NCBI GenBank assembly: GCA_958299035.1
Contig: CATQJL010000223.1
Span: 12,386,293-12,450,292 of the forward strand
Reading direction: 5' to 3'
Source of the DNA: Cylicocyclus nassatus
Taxonomy: Eukaryota; Nematoda; Chromadorea; Rhabditida; Strongylidae
Length of the DNA: 64,000 nucleotides
Position 1 is the stretch's first letter. The number at the start of each line of letters is the position of its first letter. The notes below the pieces were generated by a model. That model saw only the letters and a list, made by a program, of their open reading frames with translations, made no database searches and was not told the DNA's origin. Of the stretch, positions 13,379-23,808 are shown in pieces. The position numbers and the translations under genes are program-made.

Positions 13379-13713
13379 TTAAAGGCAGTGTCCGGACAAG
13401 GTGAGGGTTTTGGGGTTTTAGTGTCATGCGAAAGTGCCCCCTCTCAGACACAGCATCACGCAAGTACGAGGTTATAACCCTCTACTCAAAGCAAGAAGAA
13501 CGATTTGGAAGTGGAGAAACCTACACCTTGGGACGGGGTCCTCCGACCTGTTTGAATCCCTGCTATGCGGCAGAGTGCCATACTGCCACAGTCATTCCTG
13601 GGTTCCGCAGCGACTCTGCGTCTGATTTTCGAACTCAGCGTTGCGGGTAATCCCCCTCCCCCGGTAAGTGGATTTTTTATAAACTGCATTTTTGCCCGGA
13701 TACTGCCTTCAAG
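13379..13713. mobile_element. TTAA-type MITE, aaaggcag family, copy 1
   Basis: The left edge TTAA-aggcagtgtccggacaagg is matched on the right by gcccggatactgccttcaa. The aaaggcag inverted end is shared with elements at 56554-56915 and 58529-58971. The open frames inside are on overlapping strands and are not coding. Confidence 0.7.
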
Positions 13714-14405
13714 AACTTGCTAGTTCTAGCCATGCCACTGTTTAATCCGCAGTTCATATAATCTATCTATGTATGGCCGAGAATTTATACATCAAAGTTT
13801 TGCCCAGACCGTATACTGCTAGGCGCATCACTCAATAGATAGTGTGCCAGAAAGACAGACTTCAAATTTGTTTGTCACGTGAATACCACTTGGCCGGTGG
13901 TTGAGGTGTGGCATTTTGGCCTAGTCAAATAGATTCCAAACACAGGACCTAAGCACTGCTTTTCAGAATTTTTCGGTTCCTACATTACATTTCAAATCAA
14001 CGAAAAACCCACAAGATATAGTATGCAATAACAGTAATCGCAAGAGGATTATCGATACACCAGCGCATCGCCTGTGGACCCAGAATTTATTTTTGCAAAT
14101 GGCATCAGCTTGAAGCAAATGACATCAGCTTTGAAAATTATCAGAAACCATTTTCCCTACTTGGCAGTATCTCGGAGCACATGGGGTTCATTTTTTGTAA
14201 TGTGACTATTGCGTGATTTCAGTGTGCAAGCTTTTCCTTGCAAAGGTATGACCATTTTCTTCAAGGGCGCGGACTTAGACGTTTGCTACCAGAAATATCA
14301 TACTTGGTAATCAAATATTCGCAAAGTGTTTTTGTGTCGCTCCAATTTCGCACAACTTTGTGCCTGTCTTTGCAGGATTAGCAACCGAATGCATAAATCG
14401 AAAAT

Positions 14406-14680
14406 CTTATATATATATGAAGCTGAATGTCTGTTTGTATGTATCTGTCTGTATGTATGTCTGTCTCTGTGTGTATGTATGTTCCGAATAGAAAATTCCA
14501 TTTCTGAACCGATCCGAACCAAACCCGGCACACATACACTTCGGGGACGGTCGGATGTCATAGGCTACTTTTCGTCATCGATCGACATCGATTTTATCAA
14601 TTTTATCGATTTTTTGTAAGGTTTGAGCTACGGGGCTGGGAGTTGGCACAGGGGGGGGGGGGTAATCGAGCATGCTGAGT
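14406..14680 (-). repeat. LINE/SINE-like tail repeat, family 2, copy 2
   Basis: Reverse orientation of the 8803 repeat: tata tail, then gaagctgaatgtctg, gtatgtatctgtctg units, and the atcgatcgacatcgatttta block ending in a G-run and taatcgagcatgctga. The 3' tail is at 14406. Confidence 0.65.
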
Positions 14681-14698
14681 ACGAGGACAATATTAGTT

Positions 14699-15260
14699 TG
14701 GCGCTATTCGGCTATCTGGGCCTCAAAATTCATTTGTCGTAGAGCTTGTTAGGACTTCGTGTATAAGGGTTATCTTACATTCTAATTACGGATATCACAC
14801 TTTCTCCGCAGAATGTCTCCCCAAAAATTGATAATGATAGGTGTCCGGTAGGAACTCAACACGAAAAATCATGAATTCGGCCGGAGTTCGGTCCGAAGAA
14901 CTTATTCGACATGCTGATTACAAATTTCGTACTCTCTCTCTCTCTGCATATTGAAACCTTTTCATAGATCAAAAACATAGATTTGTTTTGAACTTCGTCT
15001 AGGGTGGTCATTTAGCGCGCTGAACATGAATATCATGCCGATTTCGCAGGAAGCGCATTTTCTTGAGTTACGGTGGGTGTACAGTAGATGGTCAAAGTTC
15101 CAGATTTGCTCAAAACCTTACCTGTAACTGTTCACAAGCATACTGCTCATAAATATGATGCCTGCTCGCTGTCATAACGCATTATCGTGAAGTTATGGTG
15201 AGTTGCAGGGTTTGAACGGACATTTTTTCGCTTACGGGCCAATTTTGGTGTGTACCAAGT
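14699..15260. repeat. Diverged partial copy of the 1371-2204 foldback family
   Basis: Shares the order cgctattcggctatctgggc, then a tctgacat/ttacattct block, then ttctccgcag, with the left arm of the 1.4-kb foldback. A matching right arm is not evident, so this is a truncated or strongly diverged copy. Confidence 0.5.
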
Positions 15261-15481
15261 GAAGTAGCGTAGACGAAGTTGTGTGGAATATTTATGGACA
15301 CTGGCGTAGATTAGTTGGGAGCGAATACGAAGTGTTCTGGTGTGGACCGGAGAGCCTCACATTCGGAGGCTCCTTATATACGAAGGAAAGCGGAGTTGAA
15401 CCGAATACAGGGTACAAGTACACGAGTTGGTGCTCAAAGGGAGATGCCGCCAATTGGCTACACTCCTGGCGCACAGGTACC

Positions 15482-15553
15482 ACTCACTCTTGAGTGATTA
15501 GATACTCAAGAGTGAGTAGCTCACCATTTAGCCTACGGGGACTCCGTAGGCTA
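15482..15553. repeat. Two adjacent short hairpins
   Basis: Hairpin one: arms 15482-15495 and 15504-15517 (actcactcttgagt and its exact complement). Hairpin two: arms 15529-15538 and 15544-15553 (tagcctacgg and its exact complement) with a 5-nt loop. Confidence 0.75.
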
Positions 15554-15712
15554 TGCAGAATGTAGTGTTCATCAATGGTTGATGATACAGAAGTCATCAG
15601 CACTCCGGGCGAGCTGAAGGAAGTGAGATCTGGTAAGTCTTGATAAGTTTAGACATATGTGAAGTTGACAAGCAGATTAATGAAACCTATACATGCAAAA
15701 TAATGATCATAA

Positions 15713-16420
15713 CTTATAATAACGGGCTAAGGGTTGTTTACGTTTGTGTGTGTGTGTGTGTGTGTGTGAATTTCTGTCTGTCACGAAATTCGTAGAGCGA
15801 GTTCCAGCAAAGGTCTTGAGCTAGAATTTTGGTAGTAGCACCCTATCAGCAGATAGGTAAAATGTGCAAAAGCACAAGCCGATCCGAAAATTGGAACCTG
15901 TGAAATTGTGCGCCAAACGGATCCACGCGACATTTCGCGCGCCAAAATAAGCCTGTAATTGGACTGCTTTCAAAGTCATGGTTTCGTTTAGCAATTAAAT
16001 CCGCAAACCATGGACCCTAGCCCGAAAAGTGAGCAAAAAGTTTACTTTCGCGCAAGATCGGCGTCAAAAAGGAACAATTGCATAGATGATCGATTTGTCA
16101 AGGTTTTACCTGGGAATGCGGGACAATTTTTGCTCAGAGATGTAGCTCACGGTTGCCATCATCTTTATGGCGAATATCAAGTCATTATAACCCCAATAGC
16201 TAATTCAAAATTGCATTTAATCTTTTGAAGAATACTTTCTTTCCCTTAATGTCACCGATCTTACATGAAAAAGCTTTTGGAATGAGTAGTTGTTTACATT
16301 TCATTCGTGATGATCGGCATCGCAAGGTAAGTTTCAAAGCCATCATTTTGCGATTACGAGGAAGGCATGTGGATAGTAGAGCCAGTGCGAGCCTCTGCGA
16401 AGCAGAGGTGACGCACTGGT
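15713..16420 (+). repeat. Repeat family 1, copy A (about 708 bp)
   Basis: Starts ttataataacgggctaagg, runs into a (TG)n tract, then gtctgtcacgaaattcgtag, and ends in a strong terminal hairpin, ccagtgcg...cgcactgg, with an inner cctctgcgaagcagagg. Other copies lie at 21011-21252 (internally deleted), 26157-27004, 56922-57627 and 62500-63192. It carries a 72-codon open frame (16010-16228) whose length and sequence are largely kept in the 62.5-kb copy. The superfamily is not identified. The terminal hairpin is reminiscent of Helitron 3' ends but lacks a clear CTRR. Confidence 0.75.
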
Positions 16421-16499
16421 CTATGAATAAGAGCGCAAATAAGGTAGACATTCACTCGAAATTAATTCAATTCACGTAATGCACAATGGTATGATCAGT

Positions 16500-17313
16500 T
16501 GAGATGGTCGATGGAGGCAAATTTCGTTTTGGCGTTGCTCGTCGTCGTCGCTTTTTCTTCCTCGTTCATTTTGAATTGATAGTAGAAGACGTCTGATGAT
16601 TGACGGTCATCTTCTCGATAGGCGTCGTTTTGATAAGGTGTGAACTTCTGTGATGTCTGCCCCATAACGCCTTCGTCATCCTTGTCTCTGCTTGTTTCCT
16701 AAGATACGACGACGAGGTGGTCATTCCATTCGACATCATCGCAGAGCTGTCGGAAGAGTTTGTTAGGGAACGGATTGTGTTCAGCCAATGTTGTCTGTCT
16801 GCTTGAGCTTCACTGAAGATAGAAGCTCCAAGCGTCTGCATTTTTTGAATTATCTTCTTTTGGATGAAGGAAACTGCTGTGATTTTGTTCCATGTATCGT
16901 TGATATGCAGCCGAAAGTTCCGATGAATCTTGTAGTTGTAGTAGTGGCGGGGCTTGTTCCAGATATAAGGTATCCGATGTTGGGGTCAGAATGAGGCCTG
17001 AAGGAAGCTTGCGCACTCTTTCCTTTTGCAAAGTGACGAGGTTGGGCAGATTTTGTCCTAGGATCAGATCCGGTGAAACGCTTTTATGGGAGAGAGTATC
17101 TTGAGCGATGATCAGCTTTTCATCAGTGACAAATCGCAAGTCTGCTTTCGTTAGAATTGCCGTCTGCATTTCTAGTCAGCTTCTGCTTGGTATGCAGTGA
17201 TAACTTCTTGAACTTCTCGGAGCAGTAAAGACTTTTCAAGGTGATCTGCACTTCAGATGAGTTGAATTGCTCTTGGTATTCGCCCATTCCAGACGTAGTG
17301 AACAAAGTAAATA
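16500..17313 (-). pseudogene. BEL/Pao retrotransposon, protease-like region (decayed)
   Basis: Minus-strand reading in two frames. One stretch (17123-17313) contains TTSGMGEYQEQFNSSEVQI, and the next (16810-17169) contains SPDLILGQNLPNLVTLQ followed by a serine/proline-rich end. The order and the LILGQ motif resemble the retropepsin-like DUF1758 segment found after the zinc knuckle in BEL/Pao Gag-Pol proteins. The frame changes at about 17140-17170, and reverse transcriptase, RNase H and integrase are not found downstream. The upstream part of the same element lies beyond the mariner-type insertion, at 18226-18480. Assignment is by motif order only. Confidence 0.5.
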
Positions 17314-18225
17314 TTAGGTTGGTGCAAAAGTAACGCGCGTTGCGACTTCTCACTTTGGCGTGCTATAACTTCCTAAAAATCTATACTTTTCAATGCGGTA
17401 AAAAAACATTAGAAGCACCAAACCTTCCGAAATACAGCGCACATCTCCCTACACGCATGTCTCCAATAGACAGAAAAATATGGATTGATAAGCAGAAAAG
17501 TTTTTCCTAAAACCTCGTTTTCAACTAGTTATAACTCCCTTCAAAATTTGTTAATGCAAATGAAAAGCAGACTACCTTGTAGCCGTAAGTAAATTGTACA
17601 AAAAAAGCTGGAAAAGGCTTGAAAAAAGGTTTACGGAAAGAAAGAAAATAAAATTTAAAATGTCCGCTTTTTTGAACATTTTTTCGCAGGCCTAAAAATC
17701 CCAAAATATGGAGTTTTGTCGATTTTCTGCGTGATGAACAGCTACACAATTCTGTAAAAACTGTCAGTAAGAGGCCCACCATTACGCTTACAGAAACAAG
17801 CAAAGCTTTGGCGATTGCCCTCTTCAAAGGAAATTTATGGGACACAGAATGATCAAAACGGCTGCCCATGTTGAAGCACCGAAATCTCAGTCTAGGTAAT
17901 TTCTGAGAAAATAGTAAAATGTGCATAATGTAAACAATTTCCGTTAAGTACAGTAGCCAGAGTTTCAAAAGTTTGCCTATATTCGGGCTTGATTTCTGGC
18001 CAGAAAAGTAAATGAAATGAAATTCTGGTTTGAAGTGCGATTGTGTGAAGCTCTATTATTTTTTAACTAATGAAGTTAGAAGCCCGTTTCAACCACCTTT
18101 GGATAGAGGATGAAAGGAGCTTCTTGGAAACATGTTAAGTTTTCTCTATACAAGAAAGTTTGATGGAGAAAAGTTGTCCTAAAACAAGGGGTAGAAAAAC
18201 GCGCATTACTTTTGCACTAACCTAA
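17314..18225. mobile_element. Mariner-type non-autonomous element (912 bp) with TA duplication
   Basis: Begins ttaggttggtgcaaaagtaa, the well-known end sequence of cecropia-type mariners, and ends in the reverse complement (ttacttttgcactaacctaa). TA flanks both sides (17312-17313 and 18226-18227). No transposase frame with a DDD motif is visible, so it is probably an internally replaced or deleted copy mobilised in trans. It interrupts a BEL/Pao reading frame. Confidence 0.85.
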
Positions 18226-18480
18226 TAGTTTGAAGGACTGGAAGCTTGAGTTCTTCAAAGTCCTGATCTAAAGCTTGTGCTCTGCATTCAAGGAGTTTAG
18301 AAGTTGGTCGATAATCCACGCTTCGTTGAAAATCAATGCTGAGGCGATTTGAAGAACGCACTGATTGTGGACAAGCGGAAGTACGTCTGGGATGTGGAAT
18401 CCTTGTTTATTGTGCGAGCTTTGTACGACGTGCATGTTACTGGTCTCGCGACAATCTTGTCACGTTGTGTCCAAGGAGGT
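18226..18480 (-). pseudogene. BEL/Pao Gag, zinc-knuckle remnant (decayed)
   Basis: The minus strand reads CKGSHHGSLLSRDPAVD, which matches the second half of the zinc knuckle (C..CKGSHH..L) of BEL/Pao Gag. After a frame change it reads DFQRSVDYRPTSKLLECRAQ and ends LKLPVLQT right at the mariner insertion. The sequence then continues on the far side (17313 downward). The first knuckle cysteines are missing where the Helitron-containing block begins. Confidence 0.5.
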
Positions 18481-18600
18481 GAATGTTGGTGATTGTCGAC
18501 TGCAGGATCGCGGGAAAGAAGAGATCCGTGGTGTGATCCCTTGCAGTTAGGTCATCAATATCAATATCAGTACTTACATAATTTATATGAAGCATTTTTT

Positions 18601-18945
18601 TATGACCGGCTTAAAATGTTAGAAAACTTCATTGAATTCAAACAAAACTTTGCACCCATGAAGATCGGGGTGGGTCCGAATGAAACTTTGCGCACATGAA
18701 GATTGGGGTGGGGTTGGTGTCACTAAGCTTTTTCACCGAAAATCATAAAGTGGCGCTATCGATTTATCGGTTTTTTGCGTTTTTCGCTTAGCAAGTTCGT
18801 TATGACCGGCCTAAAATGTTAGAAAACTTTATTAAATTTAAATGAAACTTTGCACACATGAAGAACGAGGTGGGCGGATGTCACTAAGCTTTTTTACAGA
18901 AAATCACTCAGTGGCGCTATTGATTTATCGATTTTTTCATGTCCT
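18601..18945. repeat. Tandem duplication, unit of about 200 bp
   Basis: Two copies start exactly 200 bp apart at 18601 and 18801 (tatgaccggcctaaaatgtt), with shared blocks aaactttgcacacatgaag, cactaagctttttt and gtggcgctat-gatttatcg. It lies between the BEL/Pao remnant and the Helitron remnant. The function is unknown. Confidence 0.75.
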
Positions 18946-19167
18946 AATCTCTGTTGAGCTGGAAACTGGCAGGAAGGGATAACTGAGCATGGTTATTTGA
19001 ACAAAATATCTACAACTTTGACCACTAAACTTTTCCTTTTTTGATTTTTTGTATGCCACATTCTGGAGGTTAGCTGATATCCAACTATGCGTTGACCTTT
19101 CGCAACGGATTTCGTCGACTCATTAGCTCATCAACAAAATCAAAATGGTTCATCCACGAGATCAAAT

Positions 19168-19775
19168 ATGACCAACAAATCAAAATACCCTATCCCTGCC
19201 TTACGGTTCATTCATACCATGCCTTCATCGGTCGTAATTCCTTCGACTACTGTTACTCCCGAGACCATGGCGCCGACATTGACCCCCTCCGCAATGGACC
19301 GTCCTCCTCCTCACCTCAGTCGCAAATGCATATCGCCCAGAAAACCCGAGCCCGTACCGCAGCAAGGCGCGCACTTCTGAAGCCATGCGTAACCGCCTTC
19401 GTCGTAGCCGAGAAACACCAGAGAAACGAGAACGGGCGTCTTGCCTTAATGCGTGAACGTCATCTTCGTCAACGGCAACAGGAACCACAGCTCAACGGAC
19501 ACCTGCAGAAGACACTGGATCAATCCAGGCTTGGTGCGAGCCCAGAACGGGTTGGCCAACGAGAATACGAGCCAGTCGAAGAGAACACAGCACGAACGAT
19601 CTCTACGCTTAATTCGCGGCAACAAGCAATGTTTGAACCGTCACCTACCTCCACTCCCATTTCGCAGATGCACATTGCGCAAGAACTGGGCACGTGGTGC
19701 AAGGCGGAGCTCCGCAGCTGCACATAACCGTCTTCTCCATGGCCAGGAAGCACCAGAGGCCCAAGGAAAACTTGG
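19168..19775 (+). pseudogene. Helitron N-terminal-type basic region, duplicated and frameshifted
   Basis: The plus strand contains arginine/glutamine-rich coding-like sequence (for example RRSRETPEKRERASCLNA) like the repeated basic segment at the start of many animal Helitron RepHel proteins. A block around 19315-19440 (cgcaaatgcatatcgcccag onward) recurs at about 19665-19790 (cgcagatgcacattgcgcaa), a spacing of 345-350 bp. The units are out of frame with each other and contain stops. They run directly into the helicase part, so everything that should lie between (Rep/HUH nuclease and the first helicase motifs) has been lost. Confidence 0.45.
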
Positions 19776-20705
19776 GTGACAAAAATGGTCGTTCTCGGAG
19801 GCGACTTCAGGCAGATCTTACCGATTGTTCGCAGCGGATCGCGAGCAGACCAACTAAGCATGTGCATTAAGCAGTCCTCCCTTTGGCCGCATTTCATAGT
19901 ACTCCGCCTTTCCGAAAATATGCGAATGACGAGCCGCGATGGGTATTGGAAGGACTTTCTATTGCGTGTGGGCAACGGCACCGTCAATGACAGCCAAGGA
20001 CGAGTGAAACTGCCAACGGAAATCATGGGTCGAGGAGATATAGTCCAGGAGCTATACGGCGACTGCATCGAACCATTGGTTGATTTGTCTGATCAGGCTA
20101 TCCTTGCCCCCAAGAACGCCGATGTGAATTTCATAAACGAACAAGTTCTAAGCTGCATACAAGGTGAAGAATTGATTTACTACTCGCACGATGAAATTGT
20201 CACCGACGACGCTAACGACCAGAATCCATTTTATACCACGGAGGTTCTCAACAAAATCTCCAGCTCCTCCTTGCCGCCGCACTATCTCAAGTTGAAGAAG
20301 GGCGCCATCGGCATGCTGCTTAGGAACTTGGACGTTTCATCCGGGCTATGCAATGGAACACGACTACAAGTCCGCGATAAGGGCCGTCGTCTCATACAGT
20401 GCGAATTCATAACAGGTAATCGGCATGGGCAGTCTGTCGTGATTTCGAGGATCCACAACTACGACGACAAGAATCTGCCCTTCAGACTCCGGCGCTCCCA
20501 ATTCCCCATTAGATTGGCGTTCGCTATGAGCATCAACAAAGCCCAAGGCCAATCCTTCAGCAAGATTGGACTGTGGCTTCCCACCGATGTCTTCAGTCAC
20601 GGTCAACTCTATGTGGCCCTCAGCCGTTCGAGGTCGCGTGAAGGTCTCATTGTGCAAGTCGCCAAGCCAAAGCCAGACAACGTCGTTTTCATCGAAGTTC
20701 TGTGA
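19776..20705 (+). pseudogene. Helitron PIF1-like helicase, C-terminal half
   Basis: An uninterrupted frame of 309 codons ends in TGA. The visible PIF1-family helicase motifs, in order, are MVVLGGDFRQILPIV (motif III region, residues 4-18), LRLSENMRM (motif IV), AIGMLLRNLDVSSGLCNGTR (motif V region, about residues 178-197) and AMSINKAQGQSFSKIGLWLP followed by YVALSRSRS (motif VI and end, about 247-285). Walker A and the DE of Walker B, which lie upstream in intact proteins, are absent, as is the Rep (HUH) nuclease. It cannot be an active helicase as it stands. PIF1-like sequence next to the basic N-terminal repeats identifies a Helitron rather than the host Pif1 gene. Confidence 0.85.
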
Positions 20706-20788
20706 GGTTTTACACTCTAAGATTATTGCTGTTACGAATGCTGCTTTGTTACTGTTGTTGTGTCATAAGCCTTTTCTGTTGTACTTAA

Positions 20789-20809
20789 CGTTGTTGTTGT
20801 TGTTGTTGG
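20789..20809 (+). repeat. (TTG)n microsatellite
   Basis: Seven uninterrupted TTG units lie in the 3' region of the Helitron remnant, with further scattered ttgttg nearby. Confidence 0.85.
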
Positions 20810-20892
20810 CATATTTTTTTGGTGTAGTCACTGTTGCAGCCACTCTATGTTGTTGTTAATTGCATACTATTTGTTGCTTATGATGTTAATTC

Positions 20893-20898
20893 AATAAA
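20893..20898 (+). promoter_or_regulatory. Polyadenylation signal AATAAA after Helitron helicase
   Basis: AATAAA lies 187 bp beyond the helicase stop codon. Its position fits the transcript end of the original RepHel gene, but usage is unknown. Confidence 0.4.
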
Positions 20899-21010
20899 CT
20901 TGCAGGTACAAAATTATGTCTTCGGTCTGTCGATCTAAACAGGTTATAAACAGAAGTAATTCGTCCAAACAGGCAATCATATGACTTGATCTTACATTAA
21001 TCTATCATGA

Positions 21011-21252
21011 CTTATAATAAGCGGCTTAATCTGAAGTTGTGTGGAGTTTGTCCGTTACGAAATTACAGTCAGGAATGATTTACATTGCTTAAATGCATGT
21101 GAGAGTCGCAAAGCAAGTAAGGTTCATTTTTGTAATTACTTTGCGGTCTCCTCCATCAAAGAATGGTGAAGGCCAAGATCATTACGTAAGTTTACCTATA
21201 CTTTTCATGATGGCCAGTGCGAACCTCTGCGAAGCAGAGGTGAAGCACTGGT
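21011..21252 (+). repeat. Repeat family 1, copy E (internally deleted)
   Basis: Keeps both family ends: cttataataagcggcttaat on the left and the terminal hairpin ccagtgcgaacctctgcg...gcactggt on the right. Only 242 bp remain, against about 700 bp in copies A, C and D. Confidence 0.65.
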
Positions 21253-21440
21253 ATATAAATAAAACTCAATCTCTGCAAATTTGTTCGTATGTAAGTATGT
21301 GGCCTATAGACTCCTTTGTTTGTGAACCGATGAGGCTGGAATTTGCTCCCATATAAATGAGGCCAGGCGCAGAAGATAGGCTACTTTTCGCGACGATTCA
21401 CAAGCTCCTTCTATCGGTTTATTGATTTGTTTACTAACAT
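21253..21440 (+). repeat. LINE/SINE-like repeat, family 3, copy 1 (partial)
   Basis: The motifs tatataaataaaactcaatctc, gtaagtatgtggcctataga, gaaccgatgaggctggaatt and gaggccaggcgcagaagata are the same order found in reverse at 57850-58146. The 5' part of the family is missing here. Confidence 0.65.
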
Positions 21441-21464
21441 CCAGGAAAATGAAAGCTATATCAT

Positions 21465-22743
21465 TCATTTTTCCAAGTTAAGTAGTAAGGGGCGGTAGAG
21501 GTCATTTACATGCGGTGAGGAGGATGCGGTGTCACGAAGCGAGCCGGTCAAGAAGGAGAAAGTCGCCAGGATACTACATTTGTGCTGGAACTGACTTGGA
21601 GCTGAAGCAGGAAAGGAAGGGAAAATAAGATCTGGAGGAAGTGGAGGAATGGTAAGCAAACATCTTGAAGCAGACGGGCCATGGCCGCCAAGCTTCTGGA
21701 GTGGTGTATCTCTGGCAGGTATAAGGCGAATATGGTTGTCCACATAAGCGCAAGCGTTTTGGTTTCGTAATGTGTTCTTTTTCTTCGCATGTAGTACTCC
21801 TTTCATTCTCGTGGTTATTCGAGTGTAGTCGGTTGGAAAGAGAGTCTCCGTGGTTAGCAAGATTGTTTTTCGTAGTAAAATGATGTTGTCGATGGTGTTC
21901 AAAATTTCGCTGACATCAAATGGATTATCTTGTACCGCTTCTTTTTGAATGGCGGTCGTACAGATGGATTCGGGAAATTTGGAGAAGATTATTCGACGCC
22001 AAACTGTCTGCGTTCGTCTTTGTTCCAGTCTGCTCCAAGTGGATAATCCCTGAGTTGATTGCTTCAAAGGAGTTTCAGATCATTTGAGGCCCTGGGTAGT
22101 TTTTCGATCTCCTTGATGAGTATGTCTGCCATGTTGGCAGAGCGAACAAAATGTTTTTTCAAGATATCTATCGCTGTCTGATATCTTTCTCCAATGACGG
22201 GAATGCAGTTCAGGTTGTCTGCTGCTTTTCCCTTCAAGGCCTGTTTCAGAAACAAGAACTTGTCCGTGTCGAATAGCTCCTCGTCGGTGTGGATAAGTGA
22301 TTTGAAGACTGTCCAAGAGCTGTTGAATCCTCTGAAGTTTCCGGAGAACGTAGGGATTTCGAGCAGAGGTTTCCGTATTTTGATCTGCCTTTCGTTGCGT
22401 TCCGGAATCCAAGCTTGTCCATTATCACTGCTTAATTGACTCGCTACGCTTGGAGCATCATAGTACAGAAGTGCGCTTTGTTCTTTCAATTCATGCTGCC
22501 GGAATGTGCGCTGATTTACTCGATTGCGGAGCTAATCTGCGTCTCTTGAAGCTTCACAGCGTTTTGTAGAGAGTTGAGAAGATCGGTCATCAATCCCGTT
22601 TTCTCTTTTATGTACTGCTTACATTCATCTTTCATTATGGGGAATGTGAAGGGAACATCAATAGTATCGATTTGTGACTTGTGGGATTTCACGAGTTTGC
22701 AGGCGTTGTTGATCCTGATCTTGAAAAGTTGGAGTGACGTCAT
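21465..22743 (-). pseudogene. BEL/Pao retrotransposon Gag (DUF1759-type)
   Basis: Minus-strand frames follow each other. 22743-22516 (76 codons, starting MTSLQLFKIRINN) is a helical N-terminus. 22489-22064 contains LLEIPTFSGNFRGFNSSWTV, then KFLFLKQALKGKAADNL and YQTAIDILKKHF, which follow the DUF1759 Gag pattern (LP.FSG....W..F, KL.YL...L.G.A, Y..A...L...F). 22067-21465 continues with SRLEQRRTQTVWRRIIFSKF. Stops and frame changes at about 22500 and 22066 break the gene. The zinc knuckle and protease continuation appears at 18480 and below, beyond the inserted Helitron and other repeats. Confidence 0.7.
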
Positions 22744-23140
22744 CTTGTAATGCTCCTCGTGTCCTCTTTTTTGATCTTTCTTTGGTTCACCGCGTAGCTT
22801 CTGTGTTTCCAGCAGTGCTGATCTGTATGAAAACTGTTCTTACTGGATGCAAGGAAGTCGTTTAGAGAGCTGGAAATTGAGTGCCGAGCTTCCACTAGCT
22901 GTCAGCAAGCGTGCCTGGTTGGCTTGAACGCTGTGCTGGGCGGTAAGGTGTGTTGAACCTGTACCATGGGGATTGAAAGCTTGAGTTCTTGATGGAACTT
23001 TGAAGCTTAACAAGTAAAATTTTTGGTTCTTGACTTGTTCTTTCTTCCGTTGAAATCTCTTTTTTCTAACTCTGGTTCCTTTGCAGGACTCGCGAAGAGA
23101 TTATTGAGATTGGAAGTGCACACACAAACTGATTCACTCT

Positions 23141-23345
23141 CTGGTTTCTCACGAAAATGACGCGCGAAAAGAGTTTCACAAGTTGTGGTGGTGTCTGCTG
23201 CACAAAATTCTTCCCACTTTCTGGTCTCTTACGAAAAGAGCGCGCAAAGGAAGTTTTCAGAAATTAAGTGATTAGCTACTGCCAGCTGGTCTTTTACTAC
23301 CCTCTGGTCTCTTACGAAGAGAGCTCGCAAAAAGGGTTCAAATTG
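23141..23345. repeat. Three tandem units of about 80 bp upstream of BEL/Pao gag
   Basis: Units starting at 23141, 23221 and 23303 share ctggtctcttacgaaaagag and cgcgcaaa. The position upstream of the minus-strand gag suggests LTR or leader sequence of the BEL/Pao element. A second LTR copy was not identified. Confidence 0.6.
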
Positions 23346-23544
23346 CAGTGGAGTTTGAGCATCGGATTCGTGATCAGCACGTCCGATAACCTCCGGGACC
23401 AAAATTTTACAAAATTTCAAATTTTTGTGTTCAACGGTGCACCGTGATACCCCTCTCGTGCTTGGTGAAGCTCGGAGCAAATTTTGCCCCGAAGGACTTT
23501 AGCTGCATCTCTGCGTTTGCACACTATTTCTTTTTCTTTAACCA

Positions 23545-23790
23545 ACGGAGTTAACTCCGAGTTTCGCGCGAGCCTGAAACGCGCACCAAACTCAGAGTTA
23601 ACGCGCAGCTGTCTCGCATGGAACGAGTTACGCTACGTTTCCATACTTAACATAAAGGTGTTGCGGTCCTGCCATATCACCCTTTCCCCAATTTGCTTGT
23701 TTATGCAAGCGTTAATGATCCCCGAAAGGTGCGCATTAACTCAGAGTTAACTCTGAGTCAACTCTGAGTTTGAGCTGCGCGTTTCGATAG
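23545..23790. mobile_element. Short TIR element with aactcagagttaac ends
   Basis: The left end (acggagttaactccgagttt, then cgcgcgagcctgaaacgcgc) and right end (aactcagagttaactctgag and gagctgcgcgtttcg) are mutually inverted. The short motif is itself palindromic and repeated three times on the right. No coding capacity. Confidence 0.5.
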
Positions 23791-23808
23791 GTTTACTACC
23801 GGCCCTTA

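Noticed and set aside
19776..20705. Host Pif1 DNA helicase gene
   Set aside because: Walker A and B are missing, and the frame adjoins Helitron-type basic repeats. The sequence style is that of Helitron helicases.
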